Below are positions 1-7,854 of a DNA stretch of 10,564 nt, in pieces (position 1 is the stretch's first letter; each line of letters begins with the position of its first letter). The notes under the pieces are model-generated. The model was not told where the DNA came from and did no database searches. It saw only the letters and a list, made by a program, of their open reading frames with translations. Source of the DNA: CAYTLQ01 sp964438715 (GTDB taxonomy: Bacteria > Bacteroidota > Ignavibacteria > Ignavibacteriales > Ignavibacteriaceae); the NCBI GenBank assembly GCA_964438715.1, contig CAYTLQ010000059.1:1-10564 (forward strand), written 5' to 3'. A program made the position numbers and the translations under genes.

Positions 1-86
1 GCAATAGATAATCAGCCTGAAAAATTGGAGCGATCCATAAAATTCAATATTTTTTTCTCTGCGAGAACATTCTTAAGTTAATAATT

Positions 87-94
87 GATTTTTG
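87..94 (+). promoter_or_regulatory. Possible -7 element of the operon promoter
   Basis: GATTTTTG, followed directly by CAC, matches the Bacteroidota -7 consensus TAnnTTTG at seven of eight positions. It lies only 7 bases before the ATG at 102. A start site would therefore fall almost on the start codon and give a nearly leaderless message. I see no good TTTG -33 box 19-21 bases upstream, so support is weak. The rest of 1-101 is AT-rich and shows no coding signal. Confidence 0.3.
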
Positions 95-101
95 CACAAA
101 T

Positions 102-2810
102 ATGAATCAGTCTATGAGGAAGATTACAGCATTCCCCTTCATACATACTCTTATCCTATTATCACAATTTTATTTCTCTACTACTTTAGCACAATCACAA
201 CGAGGAAAGCTGGTAGGTAAAGTTTATGATGCGCTTACAAAAGAAACACTAATTGGAGTGAATATAGTTCTCGAGGGAACGAACATCGGAGCAGCTTCTG
301 ATTTTAATGGTAAGTTTATCATATTAAATGTTCCTCCTGGAATATACAATGTAACCGCAAGTTTTGTTGGTTATGCTAAATTTACATTGAAAGATGTAGA
401 GGTAATAGTTGATAGGACAACAGAAATAGAAATTCCGTTACGCGAAGCGACAGTTCAATTAGAACAGGTAGTTGTTACTGCACAAAAACCAAAAATTATT
501 AAAGATCAGACCTCCAGCGCTACGACTTTAAGTGAAACCCAGATTAAAGCTGCACCAATAGAAGGACTTCGTGGTGCGCTTGATCTCGCTTCCGATTTAC
601 AAAAAACAGCAACAGGCACTTACTCTGTGCGCGGCTCCGGGGGTTATGAACTGAATTTTCAGATTAATGGTGTGGAGCAAATCAATTCTTCTACGAACTC
701 TCCAGGTTCATTTGGTACAGAGAAGGCGAATAATTCCTGGAAATACGATGTTAACCCGTTGGGTGTTCAGCAGATGCAGTTAATAACCGGAGGGTTTGCC
801 GCAGAATATGGCAATGCGCAGGCAGGTGTAGTGAAAGTCGTATTAAAAGAAGGAGATTCGCGGCTGAAAGGGGAAGTGCGAATGGAATATCGTCCACCGG
901 GTATTTATCACTTCGGGGATTATATGTACAACCCGAATACCTATGAATGGAAAAGATGGGGAGATATTAACAGTTGGTATGCACGCAAGGATACTCTGAT
1001 GCGTGAGTTAAAATTGGATACCCGTTATGCGGCATTGTATTCTAAAATAGTTAATCGTACAGCAACTGCCGCTGACAGCGCATATTGGAACGAACTTGTA
1101 ATGAATGAAATTACCTGGGCTTATAATGTCTGGCTGCGTAATCATACACCATCGAACGATAACCCTCTTGGCGTATATGACTACCGTCAGTATGCATATA
1201 CCCGTTATCTGTTAGGCTTTGGCGGTCCTTTAGGAAAAGATCCAAATGTACTTAGATTTTACTTTTCCGGTGAATATAGAAAAAACCCCACAAGGCTTCC
1301 AACTCCGGAAAAGAATCAGGTTTACCAAAACTACATTCTCAATGTTACTGCGCAACCCGGTAAAGGACATAAAGTAAAATTCATGGGGAGCTTTCAGCAC
1401 TACAGAGGCGGACTTTGGTCCGGGTCTGAAGATATCCGATGGTCAGGTATAGCATTCTCGCCCCCGGGTGTATCCACTAAATACTATATTCTTACCGATC
1501 CGGTTCGCACTGAAAGAACTATAGCGCAAAGCCTCAACTGGGTCTATACATTCGGTTCAAATTCTTTTATTGAAGGAACAATATCGCATCAACAGGAAAA
1601 ATATTCTTTACCCTATGAATATCTTCCCGGATGGGTGAGTGAAGTGGACAGACTTGATAGTGCAGGAGATACAAGAGGCACAGTATTGAAGGATGGCATC
1701 TGGTGGGATAATACTTATTACAGGCCGCTCTTTAATTTTTCCACAAATTATTATCAGGATACAAGAACAGACCATTGGAGTTTTGCAGTCGATTATACGA
1801 ACCAGATAAATGAAAATAATTTAATTAAAACAGGGGCAAGATTTTATTACTGGGATATGCTGAATAATGGAGTTAATTCCAGTTTTCTGGCTAATACATT
1901 TCTGGTCCGTTCAGGTTTTGCAGAGTATTATCGCGCTTATCCGTTTAATGTTGCATTTTATATTCAGGATAAGATGGAGTATTCGGGAATGATTGCAAAT
2001 CTGGGCTTGCGGGGCGAGGCGTATAATTTTCAGTCAGGTATTCCGGTAGATAAATTCAACATATTTTACCAGGGAACAAACGGACCTGATCCAAATAATC
2101 CCGGAAATCCGAATACGCTTCCTTCAAAAACACAATTTATTCTTTTACCGCGACTTGGACTTTCATTTCCGATTGGTGAGGCAAGTGCATTTCGTATTCA
2201 GTACGGGCATTTTGCTTCAATGCCAACATTCAGTCATGCCCTATCAAACAGAACACAAAATGGCTGGACGGGATATGCAAATGCCAATCTGGAGCCAAAG
2301 AAAACCATTAACTACGAATTCGGTTTACAACAGGTGCTTGATGAGACCCATCGCCTTGATGTAGCGCTCTATTACAATGACAGAACAACGCAAATCGGAC
2401 TGCTTCGTGTAGCATCTTATACCGGAAGCCGTGACAGGTTTGCAGGTTATACCTCAGACAACAAGCAATTATTTTCTTATACAACATTTGAGAATAATGC
2501 ATTTGGTTCAACAATCGGATTGAGTCTCACCTTTGAATCTATCCAAATTGGTGAATGGAGTTACCGACTTAGTTATAGTCTTTCTCAGACAACCGAAGGA
2601 AACTACGGCGCCCAAACTATTTATCCGGATAATACAAGAGGATTTGCCCGTCGTGATTATACCGGCGAGTTTATCTCATTTTCCGATCGCACGCATAATT
2701 TCAGAGGATTATTACAATACATACTCAAAGAGGATGAGGGACTTGAAATCTTCGGATTCAAGCCATTTGAAAATTCCATCTTTGGATTAATTTACAGCGC
2801 ACAGTCCTGA
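102..2810 (+). CDS. TonB-dependent receptor, carboxypeptidase-regulatory-like N-terminus (cut short by in-frame TGA)
   Basis: This is an outer-membrane, TonB-driven gated barrel for uptake of an unknown ligand. Residues 1 to about 30 form a signal peptide (hydrophobic FIHTLILLSQFYFSTTLA, then AQSQ). Residues 35-115 are a carboxypeptidase-D-regulatory-like beta domain (GKVYDA, GTNIGAASDFNGKF, VPPGIYNVTASFVGY). EQVVVTAQ near 121-128 may be the TonB box. The plug follows to about 250 and ends in the typical EYGNAQAGVVKVVLKEG. The remainder is barrel. The frame stops at TGA 2808-2810 after 902 residues, but the same frame carries on to 3146 with the last barrel strands and a terminal Phe. The intact protein would be about 1014 residues, normal for the family. 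An ATG at 114 is an alternative start. It is the first gene of the operon. The ligand cannot be read from sequence. If the stop is real, the barrel lacks its C-terminal assembly signal and is probably non-functional. Confidence 0.9.
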   Translation: MNQSMRKITAFPFIHTLILLSQFYFSTTLAQSQRGKLVGKVYDALTKETLIGVNIVLEGTNIGAASDFNGKFIILNVPPGIYNVTASFVGYAKFTLKDVEVIVDRTTEIEIPLREATVQLEQVVVTAQKPKIIKDQTSSATTLSETQIKAAPIEGLRGALDLASDLQKTATGTYSVRGSGGYELNFQINGVEQINSSTNSPGSFGTEKANNSWKYDVNPLGVQQMQLITGGFAAEYGNAQAGVVKVVLKEGDSRLKGEVRMEYRPPGIYHFGDYMYNPNTYEWKRWGDINSWYARKDTLMRELKLDTRYAALYSKIVNRTATAADSAYWNELVMNEITWAYNVWLRNHTPSNDNPLGVYDYRQYAYTRYLLGFGGPLGKDPNVLRFYFSGEYRKNPTRLPTPEKNQVYQNYILNVTAQPGKGHKVKFMGSFQHYRGGLWSGSEDIRWSGIAFSPPGVSTKYYILTDPVRTERTIAQSLNWVYTFGSNSFIEGTISHQQEKYSLPYEYLPGWVSEVDRLDSAGDTRGTVLKDGIWWDNTYYRPLFNFSTNYYQDTRTDHWSFAVDYTNQINENNLIKTGARFYYWDMLNNGVNSSFLANTFLVRSGFAEYYRAYPFNVAFYIQDKMEYSGMIANLGLRGEAYNFQSGIPVDKFNIFYQGTNGPDPNNPGNPNTLPSKTQFILLPRLGLSFPIGEASAFRIQYGHFASMPTFSHALSNRTQNGWTGYANANLEPKKTINYEFGLQQVLDETHRLDVALYYNDRTTQIGLLRVASYTGSRDRFAGYTSDNKQLFSYTTFENNAFGSTIGLSLTFESIQIGEWSYRLSYSLSQTTEGNYGAQTIYPDNTRGFARRDYTGEFISFSDRTHNFRGLLQYILKEDEGLEIFGFKPFENSIFGLIYSAQS

Positions 2811-3146
2811 ACACCATTTACCTACATCACCGATTTTGAACTTATCGGCTCTGTAGGAAACAGAAGGTATCCTATTGAATCCTCATTCGATTTCAATTTT
2901 GAAAAATCAATTCAGTTCTCTTCGAATTACAGGATGATTTTTGCGGTTAGGATAATGAACCTCTTTAATAATAAATGGATTACTCCTTTTTCCACATCAG
3001 ACGATCTTGCATTGTGGGTAGAAGATGGTATAACAATGGCCGATGCAGGTAATGATCCGACTCGTCTCAGTTATATTGTCGCTCCGTTCAAAGCATATAG
3101 AAACATACCCCGACAAATTTTCTTTACACTTGGCTTCGGATTTTAG
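2811..3146 (+). pseudogene. C-terminal barrel fragment of the TonB-dependent receptor, severed by TGA 2808-2810
   Basis: This continues the frame of the 102-2810 gene with no shift. The first residues after the stop are TPFTYITDFELIGSVGNRRY, followed by beta-strand-like segments, including MIFAVRIMNLFNNKW, which is typical of the penultimate strands of TonB receptors. It ends FFTLGFGF, the aromatic C-terminus recognised by the BAM machinery. The piece has no convincing start signal of its own: the ATG at 2934 is internal to the barrel and has no ribosome-binding site. It is therefore best read as the missing end of the receptor rather than a separate gene. Whether the break is biological or a base-calling error cannot be settled from this sequence. 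Confidence 0.85.
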
Positions 3147-3154
3147 GGGGAACA

Positions 3155-5287
3155 ATGATAAAGAAACTTATTGCAATAATTACCGAAATGATGAAAAAAA
3201 CATATGAATGCAAGCGTTGCCGTTATCCTTTTTACATGATAATTATTCTACTATTAGCTCCGGATATACAGTCGCAGGTAGAGTCACCGACATTATCATT
3301 TAACAGAGGAGTTTTATGGCAGAGCGTATTTTTTGGGAAAGTTGGTCCGAATTATAACAACTGGGGCAGGAGGGGAATAGGATTAGATTGGCCCGGCTTC
3401 GATGACTCGTGGATTAACGAAGACATAGGAGGACCACCTTCTCACATGGTAACCGGCGGTTTCTGGATTGGCGCAAAAAAAAATAACCATCCTGATAGTA
3501 TTCTGGTAGTGGAAGACTGGTCAATGTATGCCGGTACTGTTTCCAACGATGCAGGGGCAAAGTATATTATGAAAAAACACCTGCACAAATATAAAAACGG
3601 TCAGAATTACTGGCTTCAGACGGAAAAGAAAGAGGGTGAGGAAGTAATTGAATCGGTATGGGAGTATAATATGAACTATACCAATATCGATGACAGGGAA
3701 AGACAACTCCCCATACGCGTTACAAGGAAAATTCATCAATGGAACGGCTCGAAGAACGATGAAAACTACATCATTTACGAATATGTTTTCAGGAATATTT
3801 CGCCGGAAATTAAAGCGTTAGATCCTACAAGAGATGTTGCAGACACGCTCTATGATTTTTATGCAATGCTTAACTATGGCTTACATGTTAATTCCCGTGC
3901 ATGGCGTGTATTGTTCCCATCCCTTACTGAAGGAGCAAGGAATACCTGGTTCTTTTATGATGCTACCAGAAAAATGATTTATGGTAAAGCCGACGATTAT
4001 CCGGAGACATCATCGAGTGAAATATTTTCTTATTCCTCTCAGCAAGGACCATTAAACGAACTTGGCGAACCCAGCGGCGAGTGGATGGCGCCCGGATTTG
4101 TAGGCTTACGACTGCTTTATTCTTCTCCCGATAAAACCGGACAAAACACCAGAGTAAATAAATATGGATGGTCTGCAGGAAGCAACTCGATAGACCTCAG
4201 TGGTCCTTTTACCGGAATAGGTGCACTAAAAGATAAATATGCAGTATTGGAAGATCCGGCACGCGCTGCTAATTTTGTTAATAGTCCTGCCGACCCTGTA
4301 TATATGCGTAAATCGAGAATGTGGTCTCTTATGTCTCTTGGACCATGGAATATTTTACCGGGTGATTCTATTGTTATAGCAGTTGCGGAAATAGTGAATG
4401 GAATTGATTTTGCTGATGCCGTTAATCCAAACATAAAGGTCAATGATATTGGTGCGCAGGGGACTAAATTATTAAATCTTAGTGCCGATAAAGCAAAATT
4501 TACATACGACCAAACATTTAAAGGCAACGGATTGAATCATCCTGATCCTCCTGCGGCTCCGAAATTTTCTATTGACTATTACAAAGGTTCGGACAGATTT
4601 GCGGCGAATGTTATTACCTGGGATGATGACTACGATAATTTTCCTGATCCTGATGATAATATACAAGACTTAGTTGGTTATAATATCTATCGTTCAAGTT
4701 ATTTGCCTATTGGTCCATGGGAGAAAGTAGCAACAATTACAAAACAAAATAGTGCATATTACGACGCATCTACGGGGAAATATACATTTGTAGATTCATC
4801 TGCTACTGTGGGTACATCGTATTATTATTCACTTACGGCGTTTGACAGCGCAAGAACAGCGTGGAGCGTCGATGGTACGGTTAATATTCCTGAGACAAAA
4901 ACGAAGCAAGTCCCTTCTTCGGAAACTTCTATTTTTGCTAACCGGACAATTACACCGTTCAGGACAACATTTCCGCCGAATGAAAGTCCTGACAATGTGG
5001 TCGTTGTTCCAAATCCGTTTGTACTTGGCGATAAATACTCTTCATTGGGTATTCCCGGATCTCAGGATGAAATCCAGTTTGTGAATATACCTAACCCCTG
5101 TACAATCAGAATTTACACAATCAGAGGTGACCTCGTGCGGACATTAAAAGCGGAAGAGGGAACCGGTGCAATTATCTCATGGAATCAGGTTACCGATTTT
5201 GGTCAGTTTGTTGAAAGCGGTATTTACATTTTTCATGTTGATTCTCCGAAAGGACAGAAAACGGGGAAATTTGCTATAGTAAGGTAA
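3155..5287 (+). CDS. Large secreted protein with fibronectin-III-like domain and T9SS type-A-like C-terminal domain
   Basis: An exported surface or extracellular protein of 710 residues; its specific function is not recognised. The start at 3155 follows a purine-rich GGGGGAACA. An ATG at 3188 or 3191 would remove 11 or 12 residues and give a more normal signal peptide (hydrophobic core about residues 27-36, then IQSQ). Residues 45-460 form a large domain rich in W, Y and G that I cannot assign. Residues about 464-570 resemble fibronectin type III (VITW, LVGYNIYRSS, TSYYYSLTAFD). Inside it lies an Asp-rich run near 488-501 (DDDYDNFPDPDDN) that resembles Ca-binding loops. Residues 613-710 begin VVVVPNPF and contain TIRIYTIRGDLVRTL and GIYIFHVDS, ending GKFAIVR. 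This is the FlgD-Ig/T9SS type A sorting-domain pattern. The gene starts 8 bases after the receptor and is 18 bases before the PorV-like gene, which fits a T9SS cargo beside its handling protein. Confidence 0.85.
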   Translation: MIKKLIAIITEMMKKTYECKRCRYPFYMIIILLLAPDIQSQVESPTLSFNRGVLWQSVFFGKVGPNYNNWGRRGIGLDWPGFDDSWINEDIGGPPSHMVTGGFWIGAKKNNHPDSILVVEDWSMYAGTVSNDAGAKYIMKKHLHKYKNGQNYWLQTEKKEGEEVIESVWEYNMNYTNIDDRERQLPIRVTRKIHQWNGSKNDENYIIYEYVFRNISPEIKALDPTRDVADTLYDFYAMLNYGLHVNSRAWRVLFPSLTEGARNTWFFYDATRKMIYGKADDYPETSSSEIFSYSSQQGPLNELGEPSGEWMAPGFVGLRLLYSSPDKTGQNTRVNKYGWSAGSNSIDLSGPFTGIGALKDKYAVLEDPARAANFVNSPADPVYMRKSRMWSLMSLGPWNILPGDSIVIAVAEIVNGIDFADAVNPNIKVNDIGAQGTKLLNLSADKAKFTYDQTFKGNGLNHPDPPAAPKFSIDYYKGSDRFAANVITWDDDYDNFPDPDDNIQDLVGYNIYRSSYLPIGPWEKVATITKQNSAYYDASTGKYTFVDSSATVGTSYYYSLTAFDSARTAWSVDGTVNIPETKTKQVPSSETSIFANRTITPFRTTFPPNESPDNVVVVPNPFVLGDKYSSLGIPGSQDEIQFVNIPNPCTIRIYTIRGDLVRTLKAEEGTGAIISWNQVTDFGQFVESGIYIFHVDSPKGQKTGKFAIVR

Positions 5288-5305
5288 ACTAAAATTCTAT
5301 CTTGT

Positions 5306-6256
5306 ATGAAATATATTAAATTATTGCTGTTTATAACTTTTTGTAGTACGATGCATGGGCTTCTGCATGCACAGGAATTCAAAAAAAATGCTACTTCAGG
5401 CTTTGTATTTCTTGAAATTCCGGTAACAGCTCGCGGCTCAGCGATGGGAGAAGCCTCTGTTGCAATACACGATTTCAGTTCGGACGGAATGTTTATTAAT
5501 CCTGCAATCACGGGTTTTAATCCACGGCAACACGCGTTTTCTACCAATTACGCATCGTGGTTTGCAGATATTGGACATTTCGCCGCCTCGTATGCTTACA
5601 ATGCGCCTTTCGGAGTTGTTGGTATAGGCATAAATTATTTTGATTTTGGCACAATGCCGCGTACAATACGAGTTCCGGGACAGAGAGTGTATGAAATAAC
5701 CGGTGATTTTTCTGCCAATGCCTCGGCTCTTTACTTTTGTTACTCGAAAATGCTTACCGACAGATTCAGTTTTGGTGTTAATCTAAAGTATGTTAATGAG
5801 TCGATAGATGTTTATTCTGCGAATAACCTGATATTAGATGGCGGAGTGCTGTATTTCACCGGTTTGGGATCATTACGGATTGCCGCCGCAATGCAGAACT
5901 TTGGCGTTGATGCTAAATATAGAAATGATAACTTCAAAATGCCAACAGTAATGAAACTTGGTGCCGCTGCTGAACTATACGGAGATAACAGTTCTGAATA
6001 TAGAGTGACTGTTGCTCTGGAGGCAATTCACCCCAATGATGGCGATGAAAGATTTACAACCGGATTAGATGTAGGTTACAAAAATCTCTTGTCGCTTTGG
6101 GCAGGATATAAATTTTTATACGATGAAGAAACATACAGTGTTGGTATTGGAATTACCCCTCCCGTACCACTGCCTTTGAGCGTAGGTTTTAGCTTAGCTG
6201 ATTACGGACGATTAGGCACGGTTACACGATTTTCATTACAGTTGGGAATGAATTGA
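5306..6256 (+). CDS. PorV/PorQ-family outer-membrane protein
   Basis: A 316-residue outer-membrane beta-barrel of the PorV/PorQ family. Known PorV proteins bind T9SS cargo through its C-terminal domain and shuttle it from the translocon to the surface attachment complex. Residues 1-22 are a signal peptide (IKLLLFITFCSTMHGLLHA, then QE). The family signature is visible: FLEIPVTARGSAMGEASVA at 35-53, then an Asp at 60 and the NPA triplet at 65-67. After that come alternating amphipathic strands such as VVGIGINYFDFG, FSFGVNLKYV and SVGIGITPPVPLPLSVGFSLADYG, ending RFSLQLGMN. It is co-directional and tightly packed behind a T9SS-type protein, so it may be a dedicated PorV paralogue for that cargo. 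Whether it is the general PorV or a specialised relative cannot be decided without comparison. It ends in TGA, with the next gene 7 bases later. Confidence 0.85.
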   Translation: MKYIKLLLFITFCSTMHGLLHAQEFKKNATSGFVFLEIPVTARGSAMGEASVAIHDFSSDGMFINPAITGFNPRQHAFSTNYASWFADIGHFAASYAYNAPFGVVGIGINYFDFGTMPRTIRVPGQRVYEITGDFSANASALYFCYSKMLTDRFSFGVNLKYVNESIDVYSANNLILDGGVLYFTGLGSLRIAAAMQNFGVDAKYRNDNFKMPTVMKLGAAAELYGDNSSEYRVTVALEAIHPNDGDERFTTGLDVGYKNLLSLWAGYKFLYDEETYSVGIGITPPVPLPLSVGFSLADYGRLGTVTRFSLQLGMN

Positions 6257-6263
6257 GGCGGCT

Positions 6264-7016
6264 ATGAGAATACAGCGTTATTTTATTCTTTTTATACTGG
6301 GTATTTTCTCACCGGTTTTTGCACAGGTAAAATCGGTTTCATTCTATACAAAATATGGTGTAGCACTTAACTCCTATTTTAATCCTTCACAGTTTGTAAA
6401 TCGGGAAAAAGATGTAGAAACAGCAGATGCCGCCGGTGGTGGTATTGAGCTGAATTATGATGCAGGTCAGAATATTTATATTGGCTTACAGGCCGGATTT
6501 GAATTGTATAATGTGCATCAGGATTCTGCTTTGGAAAGATGGAACTGGCAATTCTGGGAGACACGCTACAAGGGTAATGTTCGCGATGCGGTGAATTCAG
6601 ATAGTACTCTAAAAGCGACAATTGTTCCAATACAAAAAATTGATGTTTATCCCATACTCCTCAATGTGGCGTATAATTACTCGCCCGTTCCCGACCTTAG
6701 TATTCAGCCTTCTTTGGGAGCAGGGGTACTATTTTATACGAGAAGATTATTGCTGGAAGAAACCTGGGAAAAGAATTTTACTCAGGTAAACTATCTTTTT
6801 GGATATAGTTTCCAGAATTTTGCTCCGCCAAAAAGAGGAAACCCTCTAGTTTGGACTGTTGGAATTAATCTCTCTTATTCATTCAGCGAATTATTGGGAG
6901 CAAGTTTTTCTACAAATTATCTGAATGTTATTAACACCGGTGATTCATTTGGCTATAAAAATTTCCCGTTTCATCGTGTGTTCTCTGCAAAATTAGGATT
7001 ATTAATTTATTATTGA
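6264..7016 (+). CDS. Predicted outer-membrane beta-barrel protein
   Basis: An exported 250-residue protein of unknown function. Residues 1-20 form a clear signal peptide (RYFILFILGIFSPVFA, then QV). The rest alternates hydrophobic and polar residues in short strands (GGGIELNYDAGQNIYIGLQAG, ILLNVAYNYSPVPDLSIQPS, WTVGINLSYSFSELLGASFS) and ends AKLGLLIYY, with the aromatic C-terminus usual for barrels. The length would suit 8-10 strands, as in OmpA/OmpX/OmpW-like small porins, but no specific family is recognised. The ATG follows an AGGCGG ribosome-binding site. The gene sits 7 bases after the PorV-like gene and overlaps or abuts the next gene. An accessory role in the same envelope module is inference from position only. 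Confidence 0.75.
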   Translation: MRIQRYFILFILGIFSPVFAQVKSVSFYTKYGVALNSYFNPSQFVNREKDVETADAAGGGIELNYDAGQNIYIGLQAGFELYNVHQDSALERWNWQFWETRYKGNVRDAVNSDSTLKATIVPIQKIDVYPILLNVAYNYSPVPDLSIQPSLGAGVLFYTRRLLLEETWEKNFTQVNYLFGYSFQNFAPPKRGNPLVWTVGINLSYSFSELLGASFSTNYLNVINTGDSFGYKNFPFHRVFSAKLGLLIYY

Positions 7017-7018
7017 TT

Positions 7019-7744
7019 ATGCATACGAAACTCTTAACACTATTTTTTTTACTGGTATCCTTTATTGCTCAAAGTCAGAGCAAGGAATATTTTGTTAAAG
7101 CGGAGGGTGGATATTTTGTGCCTCTCGCAACATTGGCTGACAGGTTTACATCTGTTCCCGGGTTTGTGGTTACTTTCGGCAAAACATCCGAGAAGTCGCT
7201 TAACTGGGCTGGTAAGTTTGAATTCTTTCGTTTCGGTGAGTCAGATAACACAGATTTGTCAATCAGGCGTATTGTTGTCGTAAATAATAAAGAGGTTGAA
7301 TTTGTTGTTCCATTGAAGCCCTTAAGTATGCGTCTTGAAGTAGCGTCGCTCTCTGCGGAAGCACACTATGATATTTTGAAAGAGACCACATATAATTGTA
7401 AGTTCATAGGGAGTTTTGGCATTCACCGCTGGACTTTCTGGCGTGAGCAGGCGAAAGATTCTTTATTTTCTGTGCTGAAGAATGGAACTGTCTCCGGTAC
7501 TTCTGATACAACAATTTTTGTTGAATATCTTAATGTACCATCGAACACACAGCAGGATTGGAGCGGCGGTTTTACAGCTGGTTTATCGGGAAATGTTAAG
7601 ATAACAGACCCATTGTGGTTTTCGGTTTCTGCTTCATATAAGGCGATTATTGGCGAGTTATGGTCTGCTCTAAGTCTGGATATGGAAAATGTAAGCGCAA
7701 TGCAGTTTTACGAAATTCGCGCCGGATTTTTCGCTGAGTTTTGA
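7019..7744 (+). CDS. Predicted exported outer-membrane barrel-like protein
   Basis: An exported 241-residue protein of unknown function. I chose ATG 7019 because it gives a compact signal peptide (MHTKLLTLFFLLVSFIAQSQS). A TTG at 7013 in the same frame would add two residues and overlap the previous stop by 4 bases. Strand-like segments recur: YFVKAEGGYFVPL, NWAGKFEFFRFGE, MRLEVASLSAEAHYDI, GGFTAGLSGNVKI and LWFSVSASYKAII. The C-terminus EIRAGFFAEF ends in Phe, as barrels do. Its size and style match the preceding gene, but I see no clear sequence identity between them. With its start two bases beyond the previous stop, translation is probably coupled. It is the last gene of the operon. No hairpin-plus-T terminator was found after it. 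Confidence 0.75.
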   Translation: MHTKLLTLFFLLVSFIAQSQSKEYFVKAEGGYFVPLATLADRFTSVPGFVVTFGKTSEKSLNWAGKFEFFRFGESDNTDLSIRRIVVVNNKEVEFVVPLKPLSMRLEVASLSAEAHYDILKETTYNCKFIGSFGIHRWTFWREQAKDSLFSVLKNGTVSGTSDTTIFVEYLNVPSNTQQDWSGGFTAGLSGNVKITDPLWFSVSASYKAIIGELWSALSLDMENVSAMQFYEIRAGFFAEF

Positions 7745-7854
7745 CCAGAAACAAACTATCGTTCTTTTTACTGTATTTATCGTTACAAGGGATGAATCCG
7801 GTAAAATTTAAGTACCTCAGTTTATATATTAAATAAAACACCATTGTGCAAATA

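Noticed and set aside
2808..2810. Selenocysteine or general TGA recoding to explain the internal stop
   Set aside because: The family motif calls for Gly here, not Cys/Sec. TGA ends the genes at 6256, 7016 and 7744 at natural positions, each just before the next gene or with a barrel-type C-terminus. No SECIS-like hairpin was apparent after the codon by eye.
2934..3146. Independent 70-residue gene
   Set aside because: It is in frame with the receptor, has no ribosome-binding site, and its sequence is a typical TonB-receptor barrel end.
4117..4527. Minus-strand 136-residue open frame
   Set aside because: Lies wholly inside the T9SS-type cargo gene, with no start signal and no protein-like features; a shadow of the sense gene.
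5233..5547. Minus-strand 104-residue open frame
   Set aside because: Crosses the junction of two well-supported plus-strand genes with no recognisable features.
7700..7745. Terminator at the end of the operon (CGAAA ... TTTCG)
   Set aside because: The arms are weak and AT-rich, the pairing is poor, and no T-tract follows the stem.
7745..7854. Promoter for the hydrolase gene in the 110-base gap
   Set aside because: There is an AT-rich stretch (TTTATATATTAAATAAA) but no TAnnTTTG at sensible spacing, so I did not call it.
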